Positions 44,245 to 52,649 of a stretch of DNA of 64,000 nucleotides are shown in pieces. How positions within the stretch are numbered: position 1 is the first letter of the stretch; the number at the start of each line of letters is the position of its first letter. The stretch spans positions 62,001-126,000 of the forward strand of contig NZ_JAYSGI010000005.1 of NCBI RefSeq assembly GCF_041912895.1, in the 5' to 3' direction. The notes beneath the pieces are model-generated. The model was not told the DNA's origin, did not search any database, and saw only the letters and a list, made by a program, of their open reading frames with translations. This stretch comes from Pelagerythrobacter sp041912895 (GTDB lineage Bacteria > Pseudomonadota > Alphaproteobacteria > Sphingomonadales > Sphingomonadaceae). The position numbers and the translations under genes are program-made.

Positions 44245-44260
44245 GTTAAAATCGGGTTCA
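44245..44260 (-). promoter_or_regulatory. CtrA-like site upstream of cpaB
   Basis: On the minus strand the region reads TGAA-N7-TTAAC, one mismatch from the CtrA full site TTAA-N7-TTAAC. It is about 75-90 bases before cpaB. CtrA is known to control polar pilus genes in Caulobacter. The end overlaps the stop of the prepilin peptidase gene. Confidence 0.4.
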
Positions 44261-44749
44261 CCCCGAAACTCCTGCGATTCCGGCGGCTGGCAGATAATGC
44301 GTGGCGAGAATCCACAGCCCTCCGGTCGAGATCGCGACGCCGTAAGGCACCGCCAGCCGGTCGCGCCGGCGGCGCATCACGTGCCACGCGCCGAGCACGA
44401 CCGTCAGCACGCCGCCGGCCAGCGCCATCACGATCAGCAATTGCAGGAACGGTGCAGGGGCGATCCACAGCGCCAGCGCGGTCAGCAGCTTGACGTCGCC
44501 GCCGCCCATCATGCGCAGCGCGAACAGCAGGGCCAGCACGGCGAATGCGGCGAGCGCGACACCGAGCTGGATCGCCACCCCGGGCCACAGCGACACGCCG
44601 CTCGCCCACCAGAACAGCGGTGCGCCGAGCGCGATCGCGGCATTGAGCCAGTTGTCGATCTGGCGCCGGCGAAGATCGGTAAACGCTGCGATAACCAGCG
44701 CGATTGCCAAGGCTACGAGCAGCCCGTAGTGGAAATAGCCTTCCGGCAT
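44258..44749 (-). CDS. cpaA: Prepilin peptidase CpaA/TadV
   Basis: This 163-residue membrane aspartic protease removes the leader of Flp-type pilins. The two catalytic Asp residues are Asp25 (FTDLRRRQIDNW) and Asp85 in MGGGDVKLL, the GxGD signature. Five to six hydrophobic helices match the small TadV form, which lacks the N-methyltransferase half of PilD. The ATG at 44749 follows GGGGG; a longer frame to 44833 is not needed. No pilin gene lies beside it in this window, which is unusual, since flp usually precedes cpaA. Confidence 0.9.
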   Translation of the reverse strand: MPEGYFHYGLLVALAIALVIAAFTDLRRRQIDNWLNAAIALGAPLFWWASGVSLWPGVAIQLGVALAAFAVLALLFALRMMGGGDVKLLTALALWIAPAPFLQLLIVMALAGGVLTVVLGAWHVMRRRRDRLAVPYGVAISTGGLWILATHYLPAAGIAGVSG

Positions 44750-44885
44750 CGAAACCCCCGATGGTCCCCCCTCAGGATCTGGTGCTACAGGGTATCGCTT
44801 ACCAAAGAGTAACCACCCGCAGGAGGGCGGCATTAGCCAAGCGGACCAGACCGAAACGGATCAGGCGGCAGGGCTGCGCGCCGCG

Positions 44886-45827
44886 ATGGATCGGCGCGCG
44901 ATTCCGGCGCACGCCGTCGAGAGCCGCTGGATGGCGCCCGACCAGCACGCGATCCGCCGGATCGACTGGCCCGCGCCAGGCGGCGCAGCGCGCGGCTCGA
45001 TCCTGTTCCTCCCCGGCCGCGGCGACAACTACGAGAAATACCTCGAGACGCTCGAGCAGTGGCATCGCGCCGGCTGGCGCGTGACGGCGTCGGACTGGCG
45101 CGGGCAAGCCGGTTCGGGGCGGCTGGGCAACGATGCCGTGACCGGGCACGTCGACGATTTCTCGCGCTGGGTCGACGATCTCGCGCATCTGTGGCGGGCC
45201 TGGACCGCCGATACGCCCGGGCCGCATATCCTGATGGGCCATTCGATGGGCGGGCATCTGGTGCTGCGCGCGGTGGCCGAGCAGCGGGTCGATCCCGATG
45301 CCGTCGTGCTCTCGGCCCCGATGCTCGGGTTCTACGGCGGTGTTCTGCCGGTCAGCTGGATGCATCGCCTCGCGGCGGTGATGAAGCGTTTCGGCGATCC
45401 GGCGCGCCCGGCGTGGAAGTGGAGCGAGAAGCCGGGCGAAGTCCCGGCGGCGCGGGCCGACCTCCTGACGCACGATCGCGACCGCTATCAGGACGAACTG
45501 TGGTGGCGCGACGCGCGGCCGGAGCTCGTGATGGGGCCGGGAAGCTGGGGTTGGGTCGAACGCGCCTACGAATCGATGCGCTCGCTCTATCGGCCCGGCG
45601 TACTCGACTCGGTTCGTACCCCCGTCCTCCTGCTCGCCGCCTCGAACGACAGGCTGGTCGGCATGGCCGCGATCGAGGCCGCGGCGCGGCGTTTGCCTGA
45701 GGGCGAACTGGTGACTTTCGGCAAGGAAGCGCGGCACGAGATCCTGCGCGAGGTAGACGAGGTACGCGATCGCGCGATGGCGGCCATCGCCGAATTCCTC
45801 GACCGCGTCGCGCCCGGGCGCGGGTAA
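44886..45827 (+). CDS. Alpha/beta hydrolase, lysophospholipase-like
   Basis: This protein (313 residues from the ATG at 44886) is of the serine aminopeptidase / monoacylglycerol lipase type. The nucleophile elbow is GHSMGGH with Ser120; LLAASNDRLVG and the C-terminal KEARHEIL carry the likely Asp and His. FLPGRGDNYEKY is the usual oxyanion-loop region. The start is uncertain. The ATG has only weak ribosome-site support, while an in-frame ATT at 44832 is placed five bases after a perfect AGGAGG, which would add 18 residues. It is divergent from the prepilin peptidase and followed after 7 bases by a FAD oxidoreductase. The substrate is unknown. Confidence 0.85.
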   Translation: MDRRAIPAHAVESRWMAPDQHAIRRIDWPAPGGAARGSILFLPGRGDNYEKYLETLEQWHRAGWRVTASDWRGQAGSGRLGNDAVTGHVDDFSRWVDDLAHLWRAWTADTPGPHILMGHSMGGHLVLRAVAEQRVDPDAVVLSAPMLGFYGGVLPVSWMHRLAAVMKRFGDPARPAWKWSEKPGEVPAARADLLTHDRDRYQDELWWRDARPELVMGPGSWGWVERAYESMRSLYRPGVLDSVRTPVLLLAASNDRLVGMAAIEAAARRLPEGELVTFGKEARHEILREVDEVRDRAMAAIAEFLDRVAPGRG

Positions 45828-45834
45828 CCCGGCC

Positions 45835-46932
45835 TTGGCGGATCGGTTCGACATCGCGATCGTCGGCGCGGGCATGGCCGGCGCGAGCCTCGGCGCCGAG
45901 CTCGCCCCGCACGCCCGGGTGGTCGTGCTCGAGGCCGAGGATCGCCCCGGATACCACGCGACGGGTCGCTCGGCGGCATTCTGGGAGGAATGCTACGGCG
46001 GACCGGAGATCGTGCCGCTGACCCTCGCGTCGGGCCCCTATCTGCGCGAGCGCGGGGTTCTCTCGCCGCGCGGGGCGCTCTACATCGGGCGCGACAGCGA
46101 AGCGGACGTTCTCGACGCCTTCATCGAACGCTTTTCGGCGAGCGGCGCGACGCTCGAGCGGTTTGGGCGCGAGGCGCTCGAACGGCAGGTGCCCGGAATA
46201 AGAGCGGCGTGGACGGGTGCTGTGTGGGAGCGGGCCTGCGCCGATATCGACGTCGCCGGATTGCATGCGCAGTACCTCGGCGCGTTCGCGAAGGCGGGCG
46301 GACGACTGGAAACGCGCGCGCGGGCGATGCGAATCGAACGGATGACGGACGGCTGGGCGATCGGCACTGCCCACTGCGGCCGGATCGAGGCAGATATCCT
46401 GGTCGATGCCGCCGGAGCCTGGGCCGACGACGTCGCCGCGCTCGCGGGAATGCGCCCGCTCGGGATCACGCCGCTGCGGCGCACGGTGGCCCAGTTGCGC
46501 GTCGATCCACCGCCGCCCGACGATCTGCCGCTCGTGCTCGACATCTCGGGCGCGTTCTATTTCAAGCCGGAGAGCGGGCGCCTGTGGCTGAGCCCGCACG
46601 ACGAGGTGCCCTCGAAGCCATGCGACGCGGCGCCCGAGGAACTCGCGGTGGCCGAGGCGATCGACCGGTTGCAGCACGTGGTGGACTGGCGGGTCGAGGC
46701 GGTCGAGCACAAATGGGCCGGTCTGCGCAGTTTCGCGCCCGATCGTCGCCCGGTCTATGGTTTCGATCCGGCGGACGATGCGTTCTTCTGGTTCGCGGGG
46801 CAGGGCGGGTTCGGCATCCAGACTGCACCCGCGGCCGCTCGGCTGGGCGCCCAGTTGCTGCTCGGGCTGGAGCGGGATGCGATGACCCGGGGTCTCGACG
46901 AAGCGCTCTATTCGCCCGCCCGCTTCGGCTGA
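45835..46932 (+). CDS. FAD-dependent oxidoreductase (DAO family), TTG start
   Basis: This 365-residue enzyme belongs to the D-amino acid oxidase / glycine oxidase-like family. It binds FAD through IVGAGMAGASLGAE near the N terminus and has GRSAAF, VDAAGAWADDVA, and a C-terminal WFAGQGGFGIQTAPAAARL. TTG at 45835 is the only start that keeps the full first beta strand (DRFDIAIVGAG), since the next ATG lies inside the dinucleotide motif. The gene is close after the hydrolase and may be in one unit with it. The likely reaction is oxidation of an amine or amino acid substrate, but the identity is unknown. Confidence 0.88.
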   Translation: MADRFDIAIVGAGMAGASLGAELAPHARVVVLEAEDRPGYHATGRSAAFWEECYGGPEIVPLTLASGPYLRERGVLSPRGALYIGRDSEADVLDAFIERFSASGATLERFGREALERQVPGIRAAWTGAVWERACADIDVAGLHAQYLGAFAKAGGRLETRARAMRIERMTDGWAIGTAHCGRIEADILVDAAGAWADDVAALAGMRPLGITPLRRTVAQLRVDPPPPDDLPLVLDISGAFYFKPESGRLWLSPHDEVPSKPCDAAPEELAVAEAIDRLQHVVDWRVEAVEHKWAGLRSFAPDRRPVYGFDPADDAFFWFAGQGGFGIQTAPAAARLGAQLLLGLERDAMTRGLDEALYSPARFG

Positions 46933-46938
46933 CGGCGA

Positions 46939-47388
46939 TCAGCGCGCCGCTTCGCGCGCGATCCGGTCCGCTTCGTCGCTCGCCAGGCGGTCGACACGCT
47001 CGTTCTCGGGATGGCCGGCGTGCCCCTTGACCCAGCGCCACGTCATCTCGTGATTGCCCGCGACCTCGATCAGTTCGTGCCACAGGTCGGCATTGCGCAC
47101 CGGCTTCTTGCTCGCGTTGATCCAGCCGCGCTTCTGCCAGCCCGCGACCCACTTGGTCATGCCGTCGAGCACGTACTTGCTGTCCGAATAGAGCGTCACC
47201 CGGCAGGGTTCGGTCAGCGCCTGGAGGCCGCGGATCGCCGCAGTCAGTTCCATGCGGTTGTTGGTCGTGTCGCTTTCTGCGCCCGCCAGTTCCTTTTCGT
47301 GCCGCCCCAGTCGCAGCAACGCCGCCCAGCCACCCGGACCGGGATTGCCCTTGCACGCGCCATCGGTGAAAATCTCGACCTGCTTCAT
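46939..47388 (-). CDS. rnhA: Ribonuclease HI
   Basis: This 149-residue enzyme cuts the RNA strand of RNA-DNA hybrids. All four acidic active-site residues are present: Asp9 (FTDGACKGNPG), Glu47 (NRMELTAA), Asp69 (YSDSKYV) and Asp133 (ERVDRLA). WVKGHAGHPENE includes the conserved His of the family. Length is typical. It is the third gene of ispH-thrB-rnhA, 20 bases after thrB. The gene is convergent with the FAD oxidoreductase. Confidence 0.97.
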   Translation of the reverse strand: MKQVEIFTDGACKGNPGPGGWAALLRLGRHEKELAGAESDTTNNRMELTAAIRGLQALTEPCRVTLYSDSKYVLDGMTKWVAGWQKRGWINASKKPVRNADLWHELIEVAGNHEMTWRWVKGHAGHPENERVDRLASDEADRIAREAAR

Positions 47389-47407
47389 GGCTTAAGCCGT
47401 TGCCCCT

Positions 47408-48373
47408 TCAGCCGCGCGATGCAAAGGCCCTGTCCCCCGCCTCGGCGTAGAATTCCAGCCGCCTGGCGAAATCCATCGGATCCTTGCGCGTTACCAGCGC
47501 ATCTTCGGGCGTGTCGATCCAATCGAAGGCGCGTGTCGAAATGAAACGCATCGCCGCGCCGCGCGCCAGCAACGGCAACGCCGCGCGCTCGTCGGCAGAC
47601 AGCGGGCGCACCGCCTCGTAGCCGGAAACCAGCGCGGCGCCGATGTCGGCGCGAAAGCCGCGACCGTCGGGGCCGAAACACCAGGCGGCATGGGTCACCG
47701 CAAGATCGTAGGCGGCGAAATCGCGGCAGGCGAAGTAGAAGTCGATCAGCCCGCCGACGCGGTCGCCCATCATCAACACGTTGTCGGGGAAGAGATCGGC
47801 GTGGATCACCGTTGCCGGCAGGTCCGCCGGCCATTCGGCCAGCAACTCGGGCATATGCCGGTCGACGAGGGCCGGCAGGGCGGTGTCGATCCGCGCGAGA
47901 TTCTCCCCGCAGCGGTCGAACAGAGCCCGCCAGTCAGACGGCCGCAAATCGTTCTCGCGGGTGCCGGGGTAATCGGCCGACGCGAGGTGCAGCCGGGCCA
48001 GCGCGCCGCCCACGGCTCGCGCCTGCGCCGGCGTCGGCCGGTCGACCGAAACGCCGGGGAGGAATTCGATCAGCGCCACCGCCTTGCCGTCCACCGTGCG
48101 CCACGCCTGCCCGTCGCTGTCGTGGATCGTGCGCGGCACCGGGCAATCGGCGGCGGAAAGATGATCGAGCAACCCGAGGAAGAACGGCAGGTCCGCCAGC
48201 TCGATGCGCCGCTCGTACATCGTCAGGATGAAACGGGCGCGCTCGGTCTCGATCAGCCAGTTGCTGTTCGACACGCCTTCCGCGATGCCCTTGGCCGAAA
48301 CCAGCGCGCCGACATCGTAGTGCGCGATCAGCGCGGCGAGATCCTCCGCCCCGAGATGGGTGTAGACCGCCAT
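47408..48373 (-). CDS. thrB: Homoserine kinase, ThrB type II (APH fold)
   Basis: This 321-residue kinase phosphorylates homoserine in threonine synthesis. It belongs to the aminoglycoside-phosphotransferase-like ThrB group of alphaproteobacteria, not the GHMP type. GVSNSNWLIET is at the N-lobe nucleotide loop, VIHADLFPDNVLMM is the catalytic loop, and GGLIDFYFACRDF carries the DFG-like Asp. Length is typical. It lies 8 bases after ispH and upstream of rnhA in a conserved order. Confidence 0.95.
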   Translation of the reverse strand: MAVYTHLGAEDLAALIAHYDVGALVSAKGIAEGVSNSNWLIETERARFILTMYERRIELADLPFFLGLLDHLSAADCPVPRTIHDSDGQAWRTVDGKAVALIEFLPGVSVDRPTPAQARAVGGALARLHLASADYPGTRENDLRPSDWRALFDRCGENLARIDTALPALVDRHMPELLAEWPADLPATVIHADLFPDNVLMMGDRVGGLIDFYFACRDFAAYDLAVTHAAWCFGPDGRGFRADIGAALVSGYEAVRPLSADERAALPLLARGAAMRFISTRAFDWIDTPEDALVTRKDPMDFARRLEFYAEAGDRAFASRG

Positions 48374-48380
48374 GCGCGGC

Positions 48381-49355
48381 TCAGGCCATCAGTTGGCGGG
48401 GCAGCTTGAAGACCATCTTCTCCTCGGCGCTGACGAGCGTGTGCTCTTCCACCACGCGCCATTCGGACAGCCGGTCGACCACTTCGCGCACCAGCTTCTC
48501 CGGGGCGGAGGCGCCCGCGGTGAGGCCGATCGTGCCGACGCCGTCGAGCCATTCGGGCTGGATGTCGCTCGCGCGCTGGATCAGCCGGGCGTCGGTGCCG
48601 CAGCGTTCGGCCACCTCGACCAGTCGCAGCGAGTTCGAACTGTTCGGCGCGCCGATCACCAGCACCAGGTCGCTGCCCGGCGCGATCTGCTTGACCGCCG
48701 CCTGCCGGTTCGAGGTGGCGTAGCAGATATCCTCCGCCTTCGGGCCGACGATATGGGGATACTTGGCCTGCAAGGCGGCGACGATGGCGCGCGTGTCGTC
48801 CACCGACAGCGTCGTCTGGGTCAGGAAGGCGAGCGGAGCGTCCGGCGTGAAGGCCAGCCCGGCGACATCCTCGACCGTTTCGACGAGCGTCATCGCGCCT
48901 TCGGGCACCTGACCCATCGTGCCGATCACTTCCGGGTGGCCCCGATGGCCGACGAACACGATATGGCGCTCGGCCTCGATCTGGCGTTCGGCCTGGCGAT
49001 GGACCTTGCTCACCAGCGGGCAGGTCGCGTCGAGATAGTCGAGCCCGCGCCGTTCCGCTTCGGCCGGGACGGACTTGGGCACGCCATGCGCGCTGAACAC
49101 CACCGGCGCGCCGTCGGGCACCGAATCGAGCTCCTCCACGAACACCGCGCCCTTGGCCTTCAGGCTATCGACCACGTAGCGGTTGTGGACGATCTCGTGC
49201 CGCACGTAGACCGGCGGGCCGTAGCGATCGAGCGCGCGCTCGACGATCTCGATCGCGCGGTCGACCCCGGCGCAGAAGCCCCGTGGCGCGGCGATCAGGA
49301 GCGTCAGCGCGGGGCGCGCATCGTCGCGCACCGGAGTTTGCAAGGGGGCATTCAT
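48381..49355 (-). CDS. ispH: 4-hydroxy-3-methylbut-2-enyl diphosphate reductase
   Basis: This 324-residue iron-sulphur enzyme makes IPP and DMAPP in the last step of the MEP isoprenoid pathway. The three cluster ligands are Cys28 (APRGFCAGVDRA), Cys112 (DATCPLVSK) and Cys211 (EDICYATSNRQ). GHRGHPEVIGTMG and SAHGVPKSV are other conserved parts. About 15 residues precede the standard start, and the ATG at 49355 is the only good option. It is the first gene of ispH-thrB-rnhA and is divergent from the lipoprotein gene at 49427. Confidence 0.97.
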   Translation of the reverse strand: MNAPLQTPVRDDARPALTLLIAAPRGFCAGVDRAIEIVERALDRYGPPVYVRHEIVHNRYVVDSLKAKGAVFVEELDSVPDGAPVVFSAHGVPKSVPAEAERRGLDYLDATCPLVSKVHRQAERQIEAERHIVFVGHRGHPEVIGTMGQVPEGAMTLVETVEDVAGLAFTPDAPLAFLTQTTLSVDDTRAIVAALQAKYPHIVGPKAEDICYATSNRQAAVKQIAPGSDLVLVIGAPNSSNSLRLVEVAERCGTDARLIQRASDIQPEWLDGVGTIGLTAGASAPEKLVREVVDRLSEWRVVEEHTLVSAEEKMVFKLPRQLMA

Positions 49356-49426
49356 ATCCGCGCCTCTAGCGCTTTGCCGCGCGCGCCGCTAGGGCGGCCT
49401 CACATGGAATTCGAAGGAAGCCTTGC

Positions 49427-50077
49427 ATGATCCCGAGCCGCCGTCTTTTCGCTTCGATCGCCTTGGCCGCCGCGGTGGCGGGCTGTGCGGGCGAAGGCGA
49501 TCTCGTCATCAGCGAGGGCGTCGGCATCACGGCGGTGAGAACCACGTGCCCGGCGGTCGGCGTCCCCGACTATACCGGCGACATGACGACGTTCCGCACG
49601 CCGGGCGACCGCACCGCGGCCAATATCGACGTGACCGCGGCGATCACGAATGTCCGTTCGACCTGCGACGAAACCGGCGAGCGCATCTACAGCCAGGCGA
49701 CCTTCGACGTGCTTGCCCGTCGCACCGACGCCAGCGCGGCGCGCCGGGTCGAACTGCCCTATTTCGCCACCGTCCTGCGCGCCGGCACTGCGGTGCAATC
49801 CAAGCGGGTCGGCACGATCGTGATCGACTTCGCCGCGGGCGAGGAGCGCGCGCAAGGCAGCGGCACCGCCGGAGCGTTCGTGGATCGCGGCGCGGCCACG
49901 CTGCCGGACGACATTCGCGAACAGATCACCCGCCGGCGCCGTGCCGGCGATCCCGACGCCGCGCTGGATCCGCTCGCCGATCCGCAAGTGCGCGCGGCGC
50001 TGGATCGGGCAAACTTCGAGCTGCTGATCGGCTTCCAGCTGACCGAGGACCAGCTGGCCTACAACGCCACGCGCTGA
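49427..50077 (+). CDS. Predicted lipoprotein, function unknown
   Basis: This 216-residue protein has a lipoprotein signal ending VAGC with Cys20. The mature part has beta-rich segments, notably ANIDVTAAITNVRSTCD and YSQATFDVLARRTD, that look like a small sandwich-type domain, and a C-terminal helix (DPQVRAALDRANFELLIGFQL). A pair of cysteines, Cys41 and about Cys79, could form a disulphide. GGAAG lies close before the ATG. It is 58 bases upstream of argS, on the same strand, so it may be in the same transcript. I do not recognise a family beyond a conserved hypothetical pattern. Confidence 0.78.
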   Translation: MIPSRRLFASIALAAAVAGCAGEGDLVISEGVGITAVRTTCPAVGVPDYTGDMTTFRTPGDRTAANIDVTAAITNVRSTCDETGERIYSQATFDVLARRTDASAARRVELPYFATVLRAGTAVQSKRVGTIVIDFAAGEERAQGSGTAGAFVDRGAATLPDDIREQITRRRRAGDPDAALDPLADPQVRAALDRANFELLIGFQLTEDQLAYNATR

Positions 50078-50135
50078 CCCCGCGCTGCCTGCCGGGCGCT
50101 TGCGCTTTGGCGCATTTCGTCTAACCGCGCGGGCC

Positions 50136-51881
50136 ATGTCGGACAGAAAGACCCTCCACGCCGCCTTCGCGGCGAAAGTCGATGCCGTGCTCGGCGCGCT
50201 CGAAGCCGAAGGCGCGCTGCCCGCGGGGGTTTCGCGCGCGAACGTCGCGGTGGAGCCGCCGCGCGATGCCAGCCACGGCGATCTCGCCACCAATGCCGCG
50301 ATGGTGCTCGCCAAGCAGGCCGCGACCAATCCCCGCGCGCTGGCGGAGAAGATCGTCGAGCACCTGCGCCGCGATCCCGCTATCGAAGGCGCCGAGATCG
50401 CCGGGCCGGGCTTCATCAACCTGCGGCTCGCCGACGCGGCGTGGCGCGAGGAACTGGCCGCGATCGCCGAGCTGGGTACGGCATACGGCCGCTCCGCTGC
50501 GGGGGCGGACACGCGGGTGAACGTCGAATACGTGTCGGCCAATCCCACCGGCCCGATGCACATGGGCCATTGCCGCGGCGCGGTGGTCGGCGACGCGCTC
50601 GCCGCGCTGCTCGAATTCGCCGGGCATCCGGTGACGCGCGAATACTACGTCAACGATGCCGGCGGGCAGGTCGACGTGCTCGCCCGTTCCGCGCATCTGC
50701 GCTACCGCGAGGCGCTGGGCGAGGATGTCGGCGAAGTTCCCGAAGGGCTCTATCCGGGCGAGTACCTGAAGCCGGTCGGCGAAGCGCTCGCCGCCGAGCT
50801 GGGCGACACGTACCGCACCGCGCCCGAAAGCGATTGGTTGCCAGAGTTCCGCGCCCGAGCGGTGGCCGCGATGATGGATCTCATCAAGGCCGACCTCGCA
50901 CTGCTCGGTATTCATCACGACGTTTTCGCGTCCGAAGCCGAACTCCAGCGCGTCGGAAAGCCCGAGCAGGCCGAGGCGTGGCTGCGCGAGCACGATCTTG
51001 TCTACGATGGCATGCTCGAAGCGCCCAAGGGCAAGACGCCCGAAGACTGGGAGCCGGTCGAGCTGCCGCTGTTCCGCTCGACGAAGTTCGGCGACGATCA
51101 GGATCGTCCGATCCGCAAGAGCGACGGCAACTGGACCTATTTCGGCGCCGATCTCGCCTATCACATGCAGAAGGCGGCCGATGCCGACGCGCTGATCGAC
51201 ATCTGGGGCGCCGACCACGCGGGGACGGTCAAGCGGATCAAGGCCGCGGTTGCCGCGCTCAGCGAGGGTGAAGGCAAGCCGATCCCGTTCGACGTCAAGC
51301 TGGTGCAGATGGTCCAGCTCCTGCGCGGCGGCGAGCCGGTGAAGATGTCCAAGCGCAGCGGCAATTTCGTGACGCTGGCGGACGTGGTGAACGAAGTCGG
51401 CAAGGATGTCGTCCGCTTCACGATGCTGACCCGCAAGCCCGAAGCGCAGATGGATTTCGACTTCGCCAAGGTGGTGGAGGCGTCGAAGGACAATCCAGTG
51501 TTCTACGTGCAGTATGCGCACGCCCGGATCAGCTCGACACTCCGCAAGGGTGCGGCGGAAGGCATGGCGCCCTCCGGCACTGCGCTGGCCCGCCTCGGCG
51601 AGGAGGAGCTTGCGCTCGTCAAGCAGGCGGCGCAGTTCCCGCGCGTGGTCGAGGCTGCGGCACAGGCGCGCGAACCGCATCGGATCGCCTTCTTCCTCTA
51701 CGACCTCGCCGGAGCGTTCCACGCCTTCTGGAATCTCGGCAACGATGCGCCGGACAAGCGCTTCATCGTGGCACAGGACGGCGAATTGACCGGCGCGAGG
51801 CTTTTCCTCGCCGCACAGATCGGGCAGGTAGTGCGCAATGGGCTCGCCCTGCTCGGGGTCGAGGCCGTCGAGGAGATGTGA
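50136..51881 (+). CDS. argS: Arginine--tRNA ligase
   Basis: This 581-residue class Ia synthetase charges tRNA-Arg and needs tRNA to activate arginine. The first signature is HMGHCRG at residues 142-145, the second is the KMSKRSGN region, and ANPTGPMHMGH is the family hallmark. The N-terminal Add-1 domain (1-100) and the C-terminal anticodon domain with HRIAFFLYDLA are present. Length fits. The ATG at 50136 was chosen for MSDRKTLHAAF; an in-frame ATG 12 codons earlier lacks support. It starts the argS-SPOR-nagZ-scpAB-tatABC run. Confidence 0.97.
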   Translation: MSDRKTLHAAFAAKVDAVLGALEAEGALPAGVSRANVAVEPPRDASHGDLATNAAMVLAKQAATNPRALAEKIVEHLRRDPAIEGAEIAGPGFINLRLADAAWREELAAIAELGTAYGRSAAGADTRVNVEYVSANPTGPMHMGHCRGAVVGDALAALLEFAGHPVTREYYVNDAGGQVDVLARSAHLRYREALGEDVGEVPEGLYPGEYLKPVGEALAAELGDTYRTAPESDWLPEFRARAVAAMMDLIKADLALLGIHHDVFASEAELQRVGKPEQAEAWLREHDLVYDGMLEAPKGKTPEDWEPVELPLFRSTKFGDDQDRPIRKSDGNWTYFGADLAYHMQKAADADALIDIWGADHAGTVKRIKAAVAALSEGEGKPIPFDVKLVQMVQLLRGGEPVKMSKRSGNFVTLADVVNEVGKDVVRFTMLTRKPEAQMDFDFAKVVEASKDNPVFYVQYAHARISSTLRKGAAEGMAPSGTALARLGEEELALVKQAAQFPRVVEAAAQAREPHRIAFFLYDLAGAFHAFWNLGNDAPDKRFIVAQDGELTGARLFLAAQIGQVVRNGLALLGVEAVEEM

Positions 51882-51883
51882 CG

Positions 51884-52573
51884 ATGATGGGGCGGCGCAA
51901 GGGGCACGACGGGGAAGAACCGACCGTGGACGAATGGAGCGAGGACGAGACGGTCGTCGAGACCGAGGAACTCGAACTTGCCGACGGCGAACGCCTCCCG
52001 TGGCTCGAATCCGCCGATTACGAGGAAGAACCGGGCGTCGATACCGGGCGCATCTTCGGTTTCGCGCTTCTCGGGCTGCTCGCGATCGGGGCGGTGCTGG
52101 GCGCGATCTGGTATTTCGGCAATCGGACCAGCGACCCCGAACTGGTGGCGGACGGCAGCACGATCGAAGCGCCTGAGGCCCCTTACAAGGAACGCCCGGA
52201 GAATCCCGGTGGCCGGATCGCCGCGGGAACCGGCGATGTCGCCCCGGTGGTGGGCGAGGGACGCACCCCAGAAGGAAGACTCGCGCAGACGGACGCGCCG
52301 ACACCGTCGGAGACGGCAGCCGGATCGGACGAAGCGGGAGGCGTAGCCGTGCAGGTCGGCGCGTTCTCGAGCAGCGAAACCGCCGAGCGCGGCTGGGCGA
52401 CGCTGACCCGCCAGACCGAGGCGCTGAACGGCGTGTCACACCGCGTCGTCGAGGGGCAGGCCGATATCGGAAAGGTGTTCCGGCTCCAGGCGATCGCCGG
52501 CGATGTCGCAGCGGCCCGGCAGCTGTGCAGCGCGCTGCAGGCCGACGGGGTCGCCTGCCAGGTCAAGCGCTGA
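51884..52573 (+). CDS. SPOR-domain membrane protein
   Basis: This 229-residue protein has an acidic cytoplasmic N terminus (1-54), one transmembrane helix (about 57-77, FGFALLGLLAIGAVLGAIWY), a Pro/Glu/Ala/Thr linker, and a C-terminal SPOR domain (about 153-229, VAVQVGAFSSSETAERGW). SPOR domains bind denuded glycan at the division septum. The ATG at 51884 has GAGGAG eight bases upstream, set within the end of argS, which favours it over the GTG six bases earlier. The gene lies between argS and nagZ, the standard alphaproteobacterial place for this protein, and probably acts in division. Confidence 0.92.
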   Translation: MMGRRKGHDGEEPTVDEWSEDETVVETEELELADGERLPWLESADYEEEPGVDTGRIFGFALLGLLAIGAVLGAIWYFGNRTSDPELVADGSTIEAPEAPYKERPENPGGRIAAGTGDVAPVVGEGRTPEGRLAQTDAPTPSETAAGSDEAGGVAVQVGAFSSSETAERGWATLTRQTEALNGVSHRVVEGQADIGKVFRLQAIAGDVAAARQLCSALQADGVACQVKR

Positions 52574-52649
52574 ACGCGGTTCCGCGCTATCCACACCGCA
52601 ACCTCGCGCCGAGGTTGCGGCGAGGGACGATAACTGCGATTCTCCGCCG

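Noticed and set aside
50121..52439. 772-codon minus-strand frame
   Set aside because: Antisense to argS, whose signature motifs are intact.
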